Below are positions 1 through 10,200 of a stretch of 23,304 nucleotides of DNA, in pieces (the stretch's first letter is position 1; every line of letters begins with the position of its first letter). The notes beneath the pieces are model-generated. The model had not been told where the DNA came from, searched no databases, and saw only the letters and a list, made by a program, of their open reading frames with translations. Source of the stretch: Amoebidium appalachense (Eukaryota > Ichthyosporea). A program made the position numbers and the translations under genes. The stretch is from positions 1 to 23,304 of the forward strand of contig CAVNZM010000060.1 of assembly GCA_963693365.1 (NCBI GenBank), in the 5' to 3' direction.

Positions 1-8
1 TGAAAAAT

Positions 9-80
9 CGTGAAGTTTTTTTTTATTGTTTTCTCAGTATGCCGTGCATACTTGCATATCTTTCCGTCGAATAAATCCAG
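9..80 (-). repeat. Left inverted arm: 3'-end-like sequence with hairpin and AATAAA
   Basis: Read on the minus strand, this contains CTGGATTTATTC (80-69), AAGTATGCACGGCATAC (53-37, itself a GTATGC-ACG-GCATAC hairpin) and CAATAAAA..CTTCACG (28-9). It directly follows the degenerate coding region, so it looks like that element's 3' end. The same blocks recur in opposite orientation at 1420-1495. Confidence 0.7.
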
Positions 81-448
81 TCAAAAGAAAAAGATAGATG
101 GGTCTACAGGCCACACAATAGGTTTCTGAGCGGGGGCCCTATCTTTAAACAGTTCCGAGAAATACTTATCAGAGTCTATGAGGGGGTCTCCAGTGGTATC
201 ACCAATAATACGAGCGGGGGGGCCAAATCGATTCATACTAGCAAGCCGGCGCAAGCTTTCCTTTTGAGACAGGGGTTCACCTAGTCTAGCGGGAGTGGTG
301 TTTGGTAGAAGAGAGCATCGGGATATTCCTTCCTACCACCACCAGCATAATCACCGAGATCTATTAAATCATCAACAATAAAGTTAGTGCATGTATCCAG
401 TACGAGATGTGAATCTGGTCTGGCTTGTGCAGATTCTAATAGGCGCAT
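81..448 (-). pseudogene. Degenerate continuation of the minus-strand retroelement coding region
   Basis: Beyond the EEP frame two further minus-strand stretches look protein-coding. One runs 448-281 (MRLLESAQARPDSHLVLD.. to LFYQTPLPLD and a stop). The next, about 290-81, is in another frame (LGEPLSQKESLRRLASMNRF.. to WPVDPSIFFF and TGA at 83-81). Shifting frame near 285 joins them without an early stop, which suggests a frameshifted old reading frame. Family not recognised. Confidence 0.45.
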
Positions 449-454
449 ATATAT

Positions 455-1042
455 TTAAAGGGTGTTTCGTTGCATAGCATACACATACATCAACTCTACC
501 CCACTGTGACTTAAGCTGGGATAGACGGAGGCGAAAGGTGGGAGGAGGAGGGGGGAGCAGATCAAGGGAGATCTTAGGCAGGAAAAGGATAGCCGAGAGT
601 GGTCAGATGACCTAGAGAGGTTAGGAGGGAGAGAGAGTTTTGACATGGTTGATGGCCAAAAGGCCACTCCCCAGTCGGTGTTGTGGGCATGGGATATTTG
701 AGGGAACCGCAAAGTGTGACTTTGGACATACCTTGCTAAAGGGATAGCACGCTCCGGGGGCTTAGATGGGTACCCGACACTCACTTGCAGTGTGTCTGTG
801 TGGTGGAGTCGCGTGTTAAAATCACCTAAAATAACAGTGGACATTGGTAACTGTAACAACTTGTGAGTCAATTCGGCAACTGACATAGATGGTGGGAAAT
901 ATACAAACGTAAAAACATTAGAAAGAAACTCTATAGAAACCGAGAATTCCGTTTTTGCTACCGGTTTGCACTTCACTCTCACGTGTGGCGCGGTGCCTCG
1001 GTTTTTCGCGTATATACAATAGTATACCCGCGGGCCGGCGAA
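455..1042 (-). pseudogene. Endonuclease/exonuclease/phosphatase domain remnant, probably from a retroelement
   Basis: A minus-strand frame, open from 1042 down to 455, carries the C-terminal half of an EEP (APE-like) nuclease. FTFVYFPP is followed by VILGDFNTRL (GDFN at 826-815) and then SSDHSRL (SDH at 607-599). GDFN and SDH are the metal-binding and catalytic motifs near the C-terminal side of this fold. The N-terminal half with the catalytic Glu is missing, with a TGA at 1045-1043, and no ATG opens the frame. Non-LTR retrotransposons commonly encode this domain, so a retroelement is most likely; a cellular EEP nuclease fragment is possible. No reverse transcriptase was recognised. Confidence 0.65.
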
Positions 1043-1058
1043 TCAGGAAGTTGTGGCT

Positions 1059-1097
1059 GGCTCGGGAAGTAGCCGAGCCGGTTCGGGAAGTAACCGG
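1059..1097 (+). repeat. Two adjacent hairpins with GGAAGT loops
   Basis: Stem GGCTCGG (1059-1065) pairs with CCGAGCC (1073-1079). Stem CCGGTT (1078-1083) pairs with AACCGG (1092-1097). Both loops contain GGAAGT or GAAGTA, and AGGAAGT recurs at 1046 and 1112. Confidence 0.6.
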
Positions 1098-1419
1098 CCC
1101 GTTTCGTGCGTTTTTGGCTCAGGAAGTGCACTCCGAGAATCGAATCAAGTTGAGGCTGAGCGGATCAACTCATTTCCGATTGGTCAAACTTACGCTATTT
1201 TGAGCTAGGCAAATTCCCTTTCTTACATAGATAGATAAAAGCCCAAGAGGTATTCTATAACTTCGACAGCTAACACAACCAAGCAGACTTACAAACAGCT
1301 TTATTTTTTATAAAAACCAAAAATAAATTGAAACATATCAAATGTGGGTGTGTGGATTGCGTTGTGCGTACGAGTTGTGGGGGCACTTGCGCGTGTGTGG
1401 AGAATTTTATTCTTTGCCG

Positions 1420-1495
1420 CTGGATTTATTCAACAAGTATGCACGGCATACCGTTGGGCATACTTAGTAAGTTAGGAGGCAATAAAAACTTCACG
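1420..1495 (+). repeat. Right inverted arm: same 3'-end-like sequence
   Basis: The same three blocks occur in the same order on the plus strand: CTGGATTTATTC 1420-1431, AAGTATGCACGGCATAC 1435-1451, CAATAAAAACTTCACG 1480-1495. Just upstream (about 1340-1420), a short plus-strand frame is Cys-rich (KCGCVDC..SCGGTCAC), which may be a zinc-knuckle-like tail of a second element copy; that is weak. Confidence 0.7.
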
Positions 1496-1497
1496 AG

Positions 1498-2097
1498 TTA
1501 TCACATGTAGCATGCAATTGCCGCTGAGATACGTGTACCTGAACACTGTGTGAAAATCATATAGATATTCAATGTGACAAACAACAGAATTCAACAAAAA
1601 GTCTCAAGTGCTCACATTGCCAGCCAGTGTACCTAGCAGACACCCGTAGGGAAAGAGGCAAAACGCGACATAAAAAACTCACACCTATGTATGTGTCATA
1701 CCTTCGACTCAGTGAAAAAGTTCGATCAGCAGCAAACTTTGCATGTGTCACGTGCACCAACGGCGATGGAAACAAGAATTACGGCCCAGTGCGTGTTATT
1801 GTGTTTCGGTGTATGTAAATGTGAAGGGGAGAGAACCGTTACATATAAGTACCTTTAGGGAGGTTAGTGGTTATTTCTTGCTCATGTCCGGGGTTCTGTG
1901 TGACTGCGTGTGCTCTTATAAGTTCCCTAAAGTTTCATGTGTGGTTTTTACACGCCCTGTAAAACCTAACTAGAACATTCCAAAGGATAAACCAGACCGG
2001 GCAACATATACACACCCGAGTGTGTAGTGCGTCTATTATTCACGTGGTCTGGAATACACTACACACACAAGAAAGCTTTGGTTAGTGGTTCGTGAAC
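1498..2097 (+). promoter_or_regulatory. 5' flank of the PAN/SdrD gene
   Basis: There is no supported gene in these 600 bases. Possible signals are CACGTG boxes at 1749-1754 and 2041-2046, a CATATA at about 2005-2010, the inverted pair CCAGACC (1992-1998) and GGTCTGG (2046-2052), and the hairpin ACACAC-CCGA-GTGTGT (2010-2025). The promoter position is inferred only from distance to the start codon. Confidence 0.35.
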
Positions 2098-2449
2098 ATG
2101 GGCCGGATCCTCTTCAGCGCGGCTGTGCTTGGCGCAGTCAGCGTGCAGGTGCAGGGCCTCTTTCTGTTCAAGAAACCAGCTGCAGCCAAACCACCCGCAG
2201 CAATCGAGTACGCTGATGCCACCACCTTCCCTGCCCCCAAGGGATACCGCTGCATTGATGACCAGCCTGCCGGCAACCTCATCAAACCATACACAGATCA
2301 GCCCTCGGCAGATGCCTGCCAGACAAGGTGCCGTGAAACGGCCGGCTGTGGATTCTACACCTACTACCCCGGGTCCAAATGGTGCAACACGTACAAAACA
2401 TGCAGCCGCCTGTTCACAGAGGGTGTGGATGTCACCGCCTACAAAATGT
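2098..2449 (+). CDS. Exon 1: signal peptide plus type A PAN/Apple domain
   Basis: The start is the ATG at 2098, with A at -3 and G at +4; an in-frame GTG two codons upstream is ignored. Residues 1-20 (MGRILFSAAVLGAVSVQVQG) are a hydrophobic secretion signal. Residues 21-35 are a Lys/Ala/Pro linker. The PAN/Apple domain spans about residues 45-117, with Cys at 52, 74, 78, 84, 96 and 102. The spacing is C-x21-C-x3-C-x5-C-x11-C-x5-C, and the aromatic core reads CGFYTYYPGSKWC. The donor GTAAGT starts at 2450 and the exon ends in phase 1. The domain portion is duplicated almost exactly at 8477 and 9255, but only this copy has the signal peptide. Confidence 0.88.
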
Positions 2450-4603
2450 GTAAGTACTTTTCCTGACTCCCAGTGATCTAGGCTACAGTAAACTGCCCTA
2501 AATGGTTGGCGCGTTAAATCGGCCCAGTCATCTAGGCTACTGTAAACTGCCCTAAACGGCTGGCGCGTTAAATCGGCTCTATGTTGTCGGCTAGGCATAG
2601 CAGGAACACTTGGCACTTCGTTCGATATAATATTCCTAAATTCGAAATCAGATGGGCATCTCCTTTCGTCCTCTTGTCCCGGAAGTGCATATCATACATC
2701 GTACACGATACCAACACCATATCCCGGTGTTCAGCTTGTAAACATCCCCCCCCCCCCCCCCCCCCCTCCCCTCCTCCCCCTCCCCCTCCCCTCAAACACA
2801 AACACCCTGTGAAGTCTTCCTCCTTTGCCGATCTCCTTCCCATTTCCTATGCGTTCAATGTGGCTTTGAGGGACTTAACCTAAGTGCATACTAATGCAGT
2901 TTTATATGTGGCACAAAAGTTCAATTAAAAGACCAAGAGTGTCCTGACTAAATTAATTTCCACCCTAATTTTTCACAGACCCCGTGCGACCAGCAGACCC
3001 AGGTGAGCATCCCCTGTACATCCCCGCCCCCCTCCCCCCTCCCCCTTCAATAAAATACGAACTTTTTGTTCTCTGCCACCACCGTACTGGCCTAACAGTA
3101 TGTCAATGAGCTTCAAGCTTTGTGGCACACACATGCACACACATGCGCACGCATACATGAATTTTGTACCCACATCATAATCGCTCTTTTTGTTCTCTGC
3201 CACTACCGTACTGGCCTAACCACCACCGTACTGGCCTAACCGTATTTCAATGAGCCTCAAGCTTTGTGGCACACACGTGCACACACATGCACACGCATAC
3301 ATGAATTTTGCACCCACATCATAATCGCTCTCTCTCTCTCTCTCTCTCTCTCCCCCCCCCCCTCCCTCCCCCCCCCCCCCTCTCTCTCTCCCCCCCCCTC
3401 GCTCTCCCTCTCTTTCTCCCCCCTCCCCCCCCCCCCCCCCCCCCCCTCCCACCACCACCACCACACAAACACACGCGCACACATGCACATGCACACGCAC
3501 ATGTGAACATACAGGCTACCAGCCGCACATCCGGCCCGGGAATGGTCTGAAATGCGTTGACGGAAACGGTGCGTTGTTCGATGCCCCGCATGGTCTGGGA
3601 ACTGTCGCAGACGTTTCCAAGTGTTATGAGGCTTGCCGTAGTCGTGCGGGATGCACCCATTTCACCTATTACTACACTTCCAAGTGGTGCAGTCTTTACT
3701 CGAAGTGCGAGGGAACGGAGCCTGCAGGGGATGGCGGTGAGACATTTGCACTTGTTGGTGAGTAAAACTTGACTGGAAACTGGAAAGAAGTTGTTTCTTT
3801 TTTCTTTCCTCTTTTGCTTTCTTTTTTCTCTTTTCTTCCAGTCTAGTTTCTTCTCGCGAATTGAAAGAAATCACTTTCTTTTTACTTTCTTTTTTCTTTC
3901 CTTTTTCTTTCCTTTTTCTTTCCTTTTTCTTTTCTTTTTCTTTCTGTGAGTTCAGCGGTACATGTGCGTATATTGTCTGGCTCGCACAACCAACTTCTAA
4001 GTTTTAATGCCCTCTCGAAGGATCAATGTGGTTGCGTTTTTAGTCATAAACTCATGCAATCGTTTTGCTCTAAATTATGAGGTATAAAGATAACTTGAAT
4101 TATTCTTACCTACTTTTCCATGAATACTAATGCAGTTTTGAATTATTCTTACCTACTTTGCCTACCATGAATACTAATGCAGTTTTATATGTGGCACAAA
4201 AGTTCAATTAAAAGACCAAGAGTGTCCTGACTAATATTTCCACCCTAATTTTTCACAGACCCCGTGCGACCAGCAGATCCAGGTGAGCATCCCCTGTACA
4301 TCCCCGCCCCCCTCCCCCCTCCCCCTTCAATAAAATACGAACTTTTTGTTCTCTGCCACCACCGTACTCGCCTAACCGTATGTCAATGAGCCTCAGGCTT
4401 TGTGGCACACACATTCACACACATGCACACGCATACATGAATTTTGTACCCACATCATAATCGCTCTTTTTGTTCTCTGCCACCACCGTACTGGCCTAAC
4501 CACCACGTACTGGCCTAACCGTATTTCAATGAGCCTCAAGCTTTGTGGCACACACATGCACACACATGCACACGCATACATGAATTTTGCACCCACATCA
4601 TAA

Positions 4604-4653
<50 letters not shown>

Positions 4654-5878
4654 CCCCCTCCCCCCCCACCCCCCCTCTCTCTCTCCCCCCCCCTCGCTCT
4701 CCCTCTCCCTCTCCCCCCCCTCCCCCCCCCCTCCCCTCCCACCACCACCACCACACAAACACACGCGCACACATGCACACGCACACGCACATGTGAACAT
4801 ACAGGCTACCAGCCGCACATCCGGCCCGGGAATGGTCTGAAATGCTTTGACGGAAACGGTGCGTTGTTCGATGCCCCGCATGGTCTGGGAACTGTCGCAG
4901 ACGTTTCCAAGTGTTATGAGGCTTGCCGTAGTCGTGCGGGATGCACCCATTTCACCTATTACTACACTTCCAAGTGGTGCAGTCTTTACTCGAAGTGCGA
5001 GGGAACGGAGCCTGCAGGGGATGGCGGTCAGACATTTGCACTTGTTGGTGAGTAAAACTTGACTGGAAACTGGAAAGAAGTTGTTTCTTTTTTCTTTCCT
5101 CTTTTGCTTTCTTTTTTCTCTTTTCTTCCAGTCTAGTTTCTTCTCGCGAATTGAAAGAAATCACTTTCTTTTTTCTTTCCTTTTTCTTTCCTTTTTCTTT
5201 CCTTTTTCTTTCTGTGAGTTCAGCGGTACATGTGCGTATATTGTCTGGCTCGCACAACCAACTTGTAAGTTTTAATGCCCTATCGAAGGATCAATGTGGT
5301 TGCGTTTTTAGTCATAAACTCATGCAATCGTTTTGCTCTAAATTATGAGGTATAAAGATAACTTGAATTATTCTTACCTACTTTGCCATGAATACTAATG
5401 CAGTTTTGAATTATTCTTACCTACTTTGCCTACCATGAATACTAATGCAGTTTTATATGTGGCACAAAAGTTCAATTAAAAGACCAAGAGTGTCCTGACT
5501 AATATTTCCACCCTAATTTTTCACAGACCCCGTGCGACCAGCAGACCCAGGTGAGCATCCCCTGTACATCCCCGCCCCCCCTCCCCCCCCTCCCCCTTCA
5601 ATAAAATACGAACTTTTTGTTCTCTGCCACCACCGTACTGGCCTAACCGTATGTCAATGAGCCTCAGGCTTTGTGGCACACACATTCACACACATGCACA
5701 CGCATACATGAATTTTGTACCCACATCATAATCGCTCTTTTTGTTCTCTGCCACCACCGTACTGGCCTAACCACCACCGTACTGGCCTAACCGTATTTCA
5801 ATGAGCCTCAAGCTTTGTGGCACACACATGCACACACATGCACACGCATACATGAATTTTGCACCCACATCATAATCG

Positions 5879-5924
<46 letters not shown>

Positions 5925-7158
5925 TCCCCTCCCCCCACCCCCCTCTCTCTCTCCCCCCCTCGCTCTCCCTCTCCCTCTCCCCCCCCCCCTCCCCCCCCCC
6001 CCCCCCCCTCCCACCACCACCACCACACAAACACACGCGCACACATGCACACGCACACGCACATGTGAACATACAGGCTACCAGCCGCACATCCGGCCCG
6101 GGAATGGTCTGAAATGCTTTGACGGAAACGGTGCGTTGTTCGATGCCCCGCATGGTCTGGGAACTGTCGCAGACGTTTCCAAGTGTTATGAGGCTTGCCG
6201 TAGTCGTGCGGGATGCACCCATTTCACCTATTACTACACTTCCAAGTGGTGCAGTCTTTACTCGAAGTGCGAGGGAACGGAGCCTGCAGGGGATGGCGGT
6301 CAGACATTTGCACTTGTTGGTGAGTAAAACTTGACTGGAAACTGGAAAGAAGTTGTTTCTTTTTTCTTTCCTCTTTTGCTTTCTTTTTTCTCTTTTCTTC
6401 CAGTCTAGTTTCTTCTCGCGAATTGAAAGAAATCACTTTCTTTTTACTTTCTTTTTTCTTTCCTTTTTCTTTCCTTTTTCTTTTCTTTTTCTTTCTGTGA
6501 GTTCAGCGGTACATGTGCGTATATTGTCTGGCTCGCACAACCAACTTGTAAGTTTTAATGCCCTCTCGAAGGATCAATGTGGTTGCGTTTTTAGTCATAA
6601 ACTCATGCAATCGTTTTGCTCTAAATTATGAGGTATAAAGATAACTTGAATTATTCTTACCTACTTTGCCATGAATACTAATGCAGTTTTGAATTATTCT
6701 TACCTACTTTGCCTACCATGAATACTAATGCAGTTTTATATGTGGCACAAAAGTTCAATTAAAAGACCAAGAGTGTCCTGACTAATATTTCCACCCTAAT
6801 TTTTCACAGACCCCGTGCGACCAGCAGACCCAGGTGAGCATCCCCTGTACATCCCCGCCCCCCCTCCCCCCCCTCCCCCTTCAATAAAATACGAACTTTT
6901 TGTTCTCTGCCACCACCGTACTGGCCTAACCGTATGTCAATGAGCCTCAGGCTTTGTGGCACACACATTCACACACATGCACACGCATACATGAATTTTG
7001 TACCCACATCATAATCGCTCTTTTTGTTCTCTGCCACCACCGTACTGGCCTAACCACCACCGTACTGGCCTAACCGTATTTCAATGAGCCTCAAGCTTTG
7101 TGGCACACACATGCACACACATGCACACGCATACATGAATTTTGCACCCACATCATAA

Positions 7159-7206
<48 letters not shown>

Positions 7207-10200
7207 CCCCCCCCCCCCCCCCCCCCCTCTCTCTCTCTCCCCCCTCGCTCTCCCTCTCCCTCTCCCCCTCCCCCCCCCCCCCCCCTCCCCTCCCACCACC
7301 ACCACCACACAAACACACGCGCACACGTGCACACGCACACGCACATGTGAACATACAGGCTACCAGCCGCACATCCGGCCCGGGAATGGTCTGAAATGCT
7401 TTGACGGAAACGGTGCGTTGTTCGATGCCCCGCATGGTCTGGGAACTGTCGCAGACGTTTCCAAGTGTTATGAGGCTTGCCGTAGTCGTGCGGGATGCAC
7501 CCATTTCACCTATTACTACACTTCCAAGTGGTGCAGTCTTTACTCGAAGTGCGAGGGAACGGAGCCTGCAGGGGATGGCGGTCAGACATTTGCACTTGTT
7601 GGTGAGTAAAACTTGACTGGAAACTCGAAAGAAGTTGTTTCTTTTTTCTTTCCTCTTTCGCTTTCTTTTTTCTCTTTTCTTCCAGTCTAGTTTCTTCTCG
7701 CGAATTGAAAGAAATCACTTTCTTTTTACTTTCTTTTTTTTTTCCTTTTTCTTTCCTTTTTCTTTCTGTGAGTTCAGCGGAAACTGGAAAGAAGTTGTTT
7801 CTTTTTTCTTTCCTCTTTCGCTTTCTTTTCTTTCTCTTTTCTTCCAGTCTAGTTTCTTCTCGCGAATCGAAAGAAATCACTTTCTTTTTTCTTTCCTTTT
7901 TCTTTCCTTTTTCTTTCCTTTTTCTTTCTTTTTTCTTTCCTTTTTCTTTCCTTTTTCTTTCTGTGAGTTCAGCGGTACATGTGCGTATATTGTCTGGCTC
8001 GCACAACCAACTTGTAAGTTTTAATGCCCTCTCGAAGGATCAATGTGGTTGCGTTTTTAGTCATAAACTCATCCAATCGTTTTGCTCTAAATTATGAGGT
8101 ATAAAGATAACTTGAATTATTCTTACCTACTTTGCCATGAATACTAATGCAGTTTTAATTTATTCTTACCTACTTTGCCTACCATGAATACTAATGCAGT
8201 TTTATATGTGGACAAAAGTTCAATTAAAAGACCAAGAGTGTCCTGACTAATATTTCCACCCTAATTTTTCACAGAATCACGAGTTGTGTAGTCTGTTATT
8301 GGTCGTTGTGGGATAACTGCCACTTCCCGATGATACATACAGCCAAAATATTTGGCTGCAGGAGGCCTGACTGCCGCAAGCTTCAAGCCGGCCACCAATA
8401 CCATAACAATGAGACATGGGGTGACTTCATACTGTCGAAAGCATTTTTAACCAACCAACCCCCCGACCACCCCCAGCAGCCAACCCACCCGCAGCAATCA
8501 ACTTCGTCGATGCCACCACCTTCCCTGCCGCCAAGGGATACCGCTGCATTGATGGCCAGCCTGCCGGCAACCTCATCAAACCATACACAGATCAGCCCTC
8601 GGCAGATGCCTGCCAGACAAGGTGCCGTGAAACGGCCGGCTGTGGATTCTACACCTACTACCCCGGGTCCAAATGGTGCAACACGTACAAAACATGCAGC
8701 CGCCTGTTCACAGAGGGTGTGGATGTCACCGCCTACAAAATGCGTAAGTACTCTTCCTGACTCCCAGTGATCTAGGCTACTGTAAACTGCCCTAAACGGC
8801 TGGCGCGTTAAATCGGCTCTATGTTGCCGGCTAGGCATAGCAGGAACACTTGGCACTTCGTTCGATATAATATTCCTAAATTCGAAATCAGATGGGCATC
8901 TCCTTTCGTCCTCTTGTCCTGGAAGTGCATATCATACATCGTACACGATACCAACACCATATCCCGGTGTTCAGCTTGTCAACATCCCCCCCCCCCCCCC
9001 CCCCCCTCCTCCCGCTCCCCCTCCCCTCAAACACAAACACCCTGTGAAGTCTTATCACGAGTTGTGTAGTCTGGTATTGGTCGTTGTGGGATAACTGCCA
9101 CTTCCCGATGATACATACAGCCAAAATATTTGGCTGCAGGAGGCCTGACTGCCGCAAGCTTCAAGCCGGCCACCAATACCATGACAATGAGACATCGGGT
9201 GACTTCATACTGTCGAAAGCATTTTTAACCAACCAACCCCCCCACCACCCCCAGCAGCCAACCCACCCGCAGCGATCAACTTCGTTGATGCCACCACCTT
9301 CCCTGCCCCCAAGGGATACCGCTGCATTGATGACCAGCCTGCCGGCAACCTCATCAAACCATACACAGATCAGCCCTCGGCAGATGCCTGCCAGACAAGG
9401 TGCCGTGAAACGGCCGGCTGTGGATTCTACACCTACTACCCCGGGTACAAATGGTGCAACACGTACAAAACATGCAGCCGCCTGTTCACAGAGGGTGTGG
9501 ATGTCACCGCCTACAAAATGCGTAAGTACTCTTCCTGACTCCCCGTGATCTAGGCTACAGTAAACTGCCCTAAACGGCTGGCGCGTTAAATCGGCTCTAT
9601 GTTGCCGGCTAGGCATAGCAGGAACGCTTGGCACTTCGTTCGATATAATATTCCTAAATTCGAAATCAGATGGGCATCTCCTTTCGTCCTCTTGTCCTGG
9701 AAGTGCATATCATACATCGTACACGATACCAACACCATATCCCGGTGTTCAGCTTGTCAACCCCCCCTCCCCCTCCCCTCCTTCCCCTCCCCTCAAACAC
9801 AAACACAAACACGCTGTGAAGTCTTGTCACGAGTTGCGTAGTCTGGTATTGGTCGTTGTGGGATAACCGCCACTTCCCGATGATATATGCAGCCAAAAGT
9901 TTTGGCTACATGTATACAAAATGCGTAAGTACTTTTCCTGACTCCCAGTGATCTAGGCTACAGTAAACTGCTCTAAACGGCCAGCGTGTCAAATCGGTTC
10001 AATGTTGTCGGCCAGGCGTAGCAGGAATGTTTGGAATACATTGCAATGCACATGCTTAGTCAGGATGAAGGTGTAGTCAGGATGAAGGTGTAGTCTTTTT
10101 GTAACTTATTATGGCTCGCCTTATAAGTTATTGGTCGCCACTCGTACATGATACAAAAGTAGGCCAATCTCCTTCCCATTTCCTATGCGTTCAATGTGGC

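Larger units (their letters stand above)
2890..4172 (+). repeat. Tandem cassette unit B1 (1283 bp)
   Basis: Units are bounded at the recurring ACTAATGCAGTTTTATATG. Each holds, in order: intron end, linker microexon, an intron with two copies of a CA-rich block of about 125 bp, (CT)n-(C)n, (CA)n, the type B PAN exon, and a pyrimidine-rich CTTT intron. B1 starts one base after the 58-bp sequence that recurs at 10167. It lacks some (CT)n length and carries the two exon differences. Confidence 0.9.
4173..5440 (+). repeat. Tandem cassette unit B2 (1268 bp)
   Basis: Same layout as B1. It has a longer (CT)n (from about 4608) and a shorter CTTT tract after the PAN exon. The end of the unit contains a tandem pair of a segment of about 50 bp with ATACTAATGCAGTTTT. 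Confidence 0.9.
5441..6723 (+). repeat. Tandem cassette unit B3 (1283 bp)
   Basis: Nearly identical to B2 outside the simple repeats. Differences seen by eye are in (CT)n and (C)n lengths and in one block of the CTTT tract. Confidence 0.9.
6724..8189 (+). repeat. Tandem cassette unit B4 (1466 bp) with internal 160-bp duplication
   Basis: The extra length comes from a second copy of the post-exon pyrimidine-rich segment: AAACTCGAAAGAAGTTG at 7621 is followed by AAACTGGAAAGAAGTTG at 7781. Otherwise the layout follows the other B units. Confidence 0.88.

Noticed and set aside
1627-1973. Short plus-strand frames in the 5' flank
   Set aside because: No domain, no repeat support, and overlapping open frames on both strands.
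2092-2097. Upstream GTG start giving two extra residues
   Set aside because: ATG at 2098 has a strong eukaryotic context; GTG is not expected as start.
2059-2616. Minus-strand 185-residue frame opposite exon 1, repeated at 8383 and 9161
   Set aside because: Antisense shadow of the PAN exon in GC-rich codons; no domain.
4543-5055. Continuous frame reading intron (His/Thr, Ser/Leu, Pro repeats) straight into the type B PAN exon; same at 5815 and 7142
   Set aside because: The N-terminal part is translated (CA)n, (CT)n and (C)n. A GT..AG intron with conserved acceptor ATACAG explains the exon; the open frame is compositional.
8306-8770. 154-residue frame WDNCHFPMIHTAKIF.. repeated at 9084
   Set aside because: It runs in a different frame through the type A exon, which has the six-Cys PAN frame. 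It is conserved only because the DNA is duplicated.
2890-9825. CRISPR-like regular repeats
   Set aside because: Units are 0.77-1.28 kb with exons; no short repeats with unique spacers.
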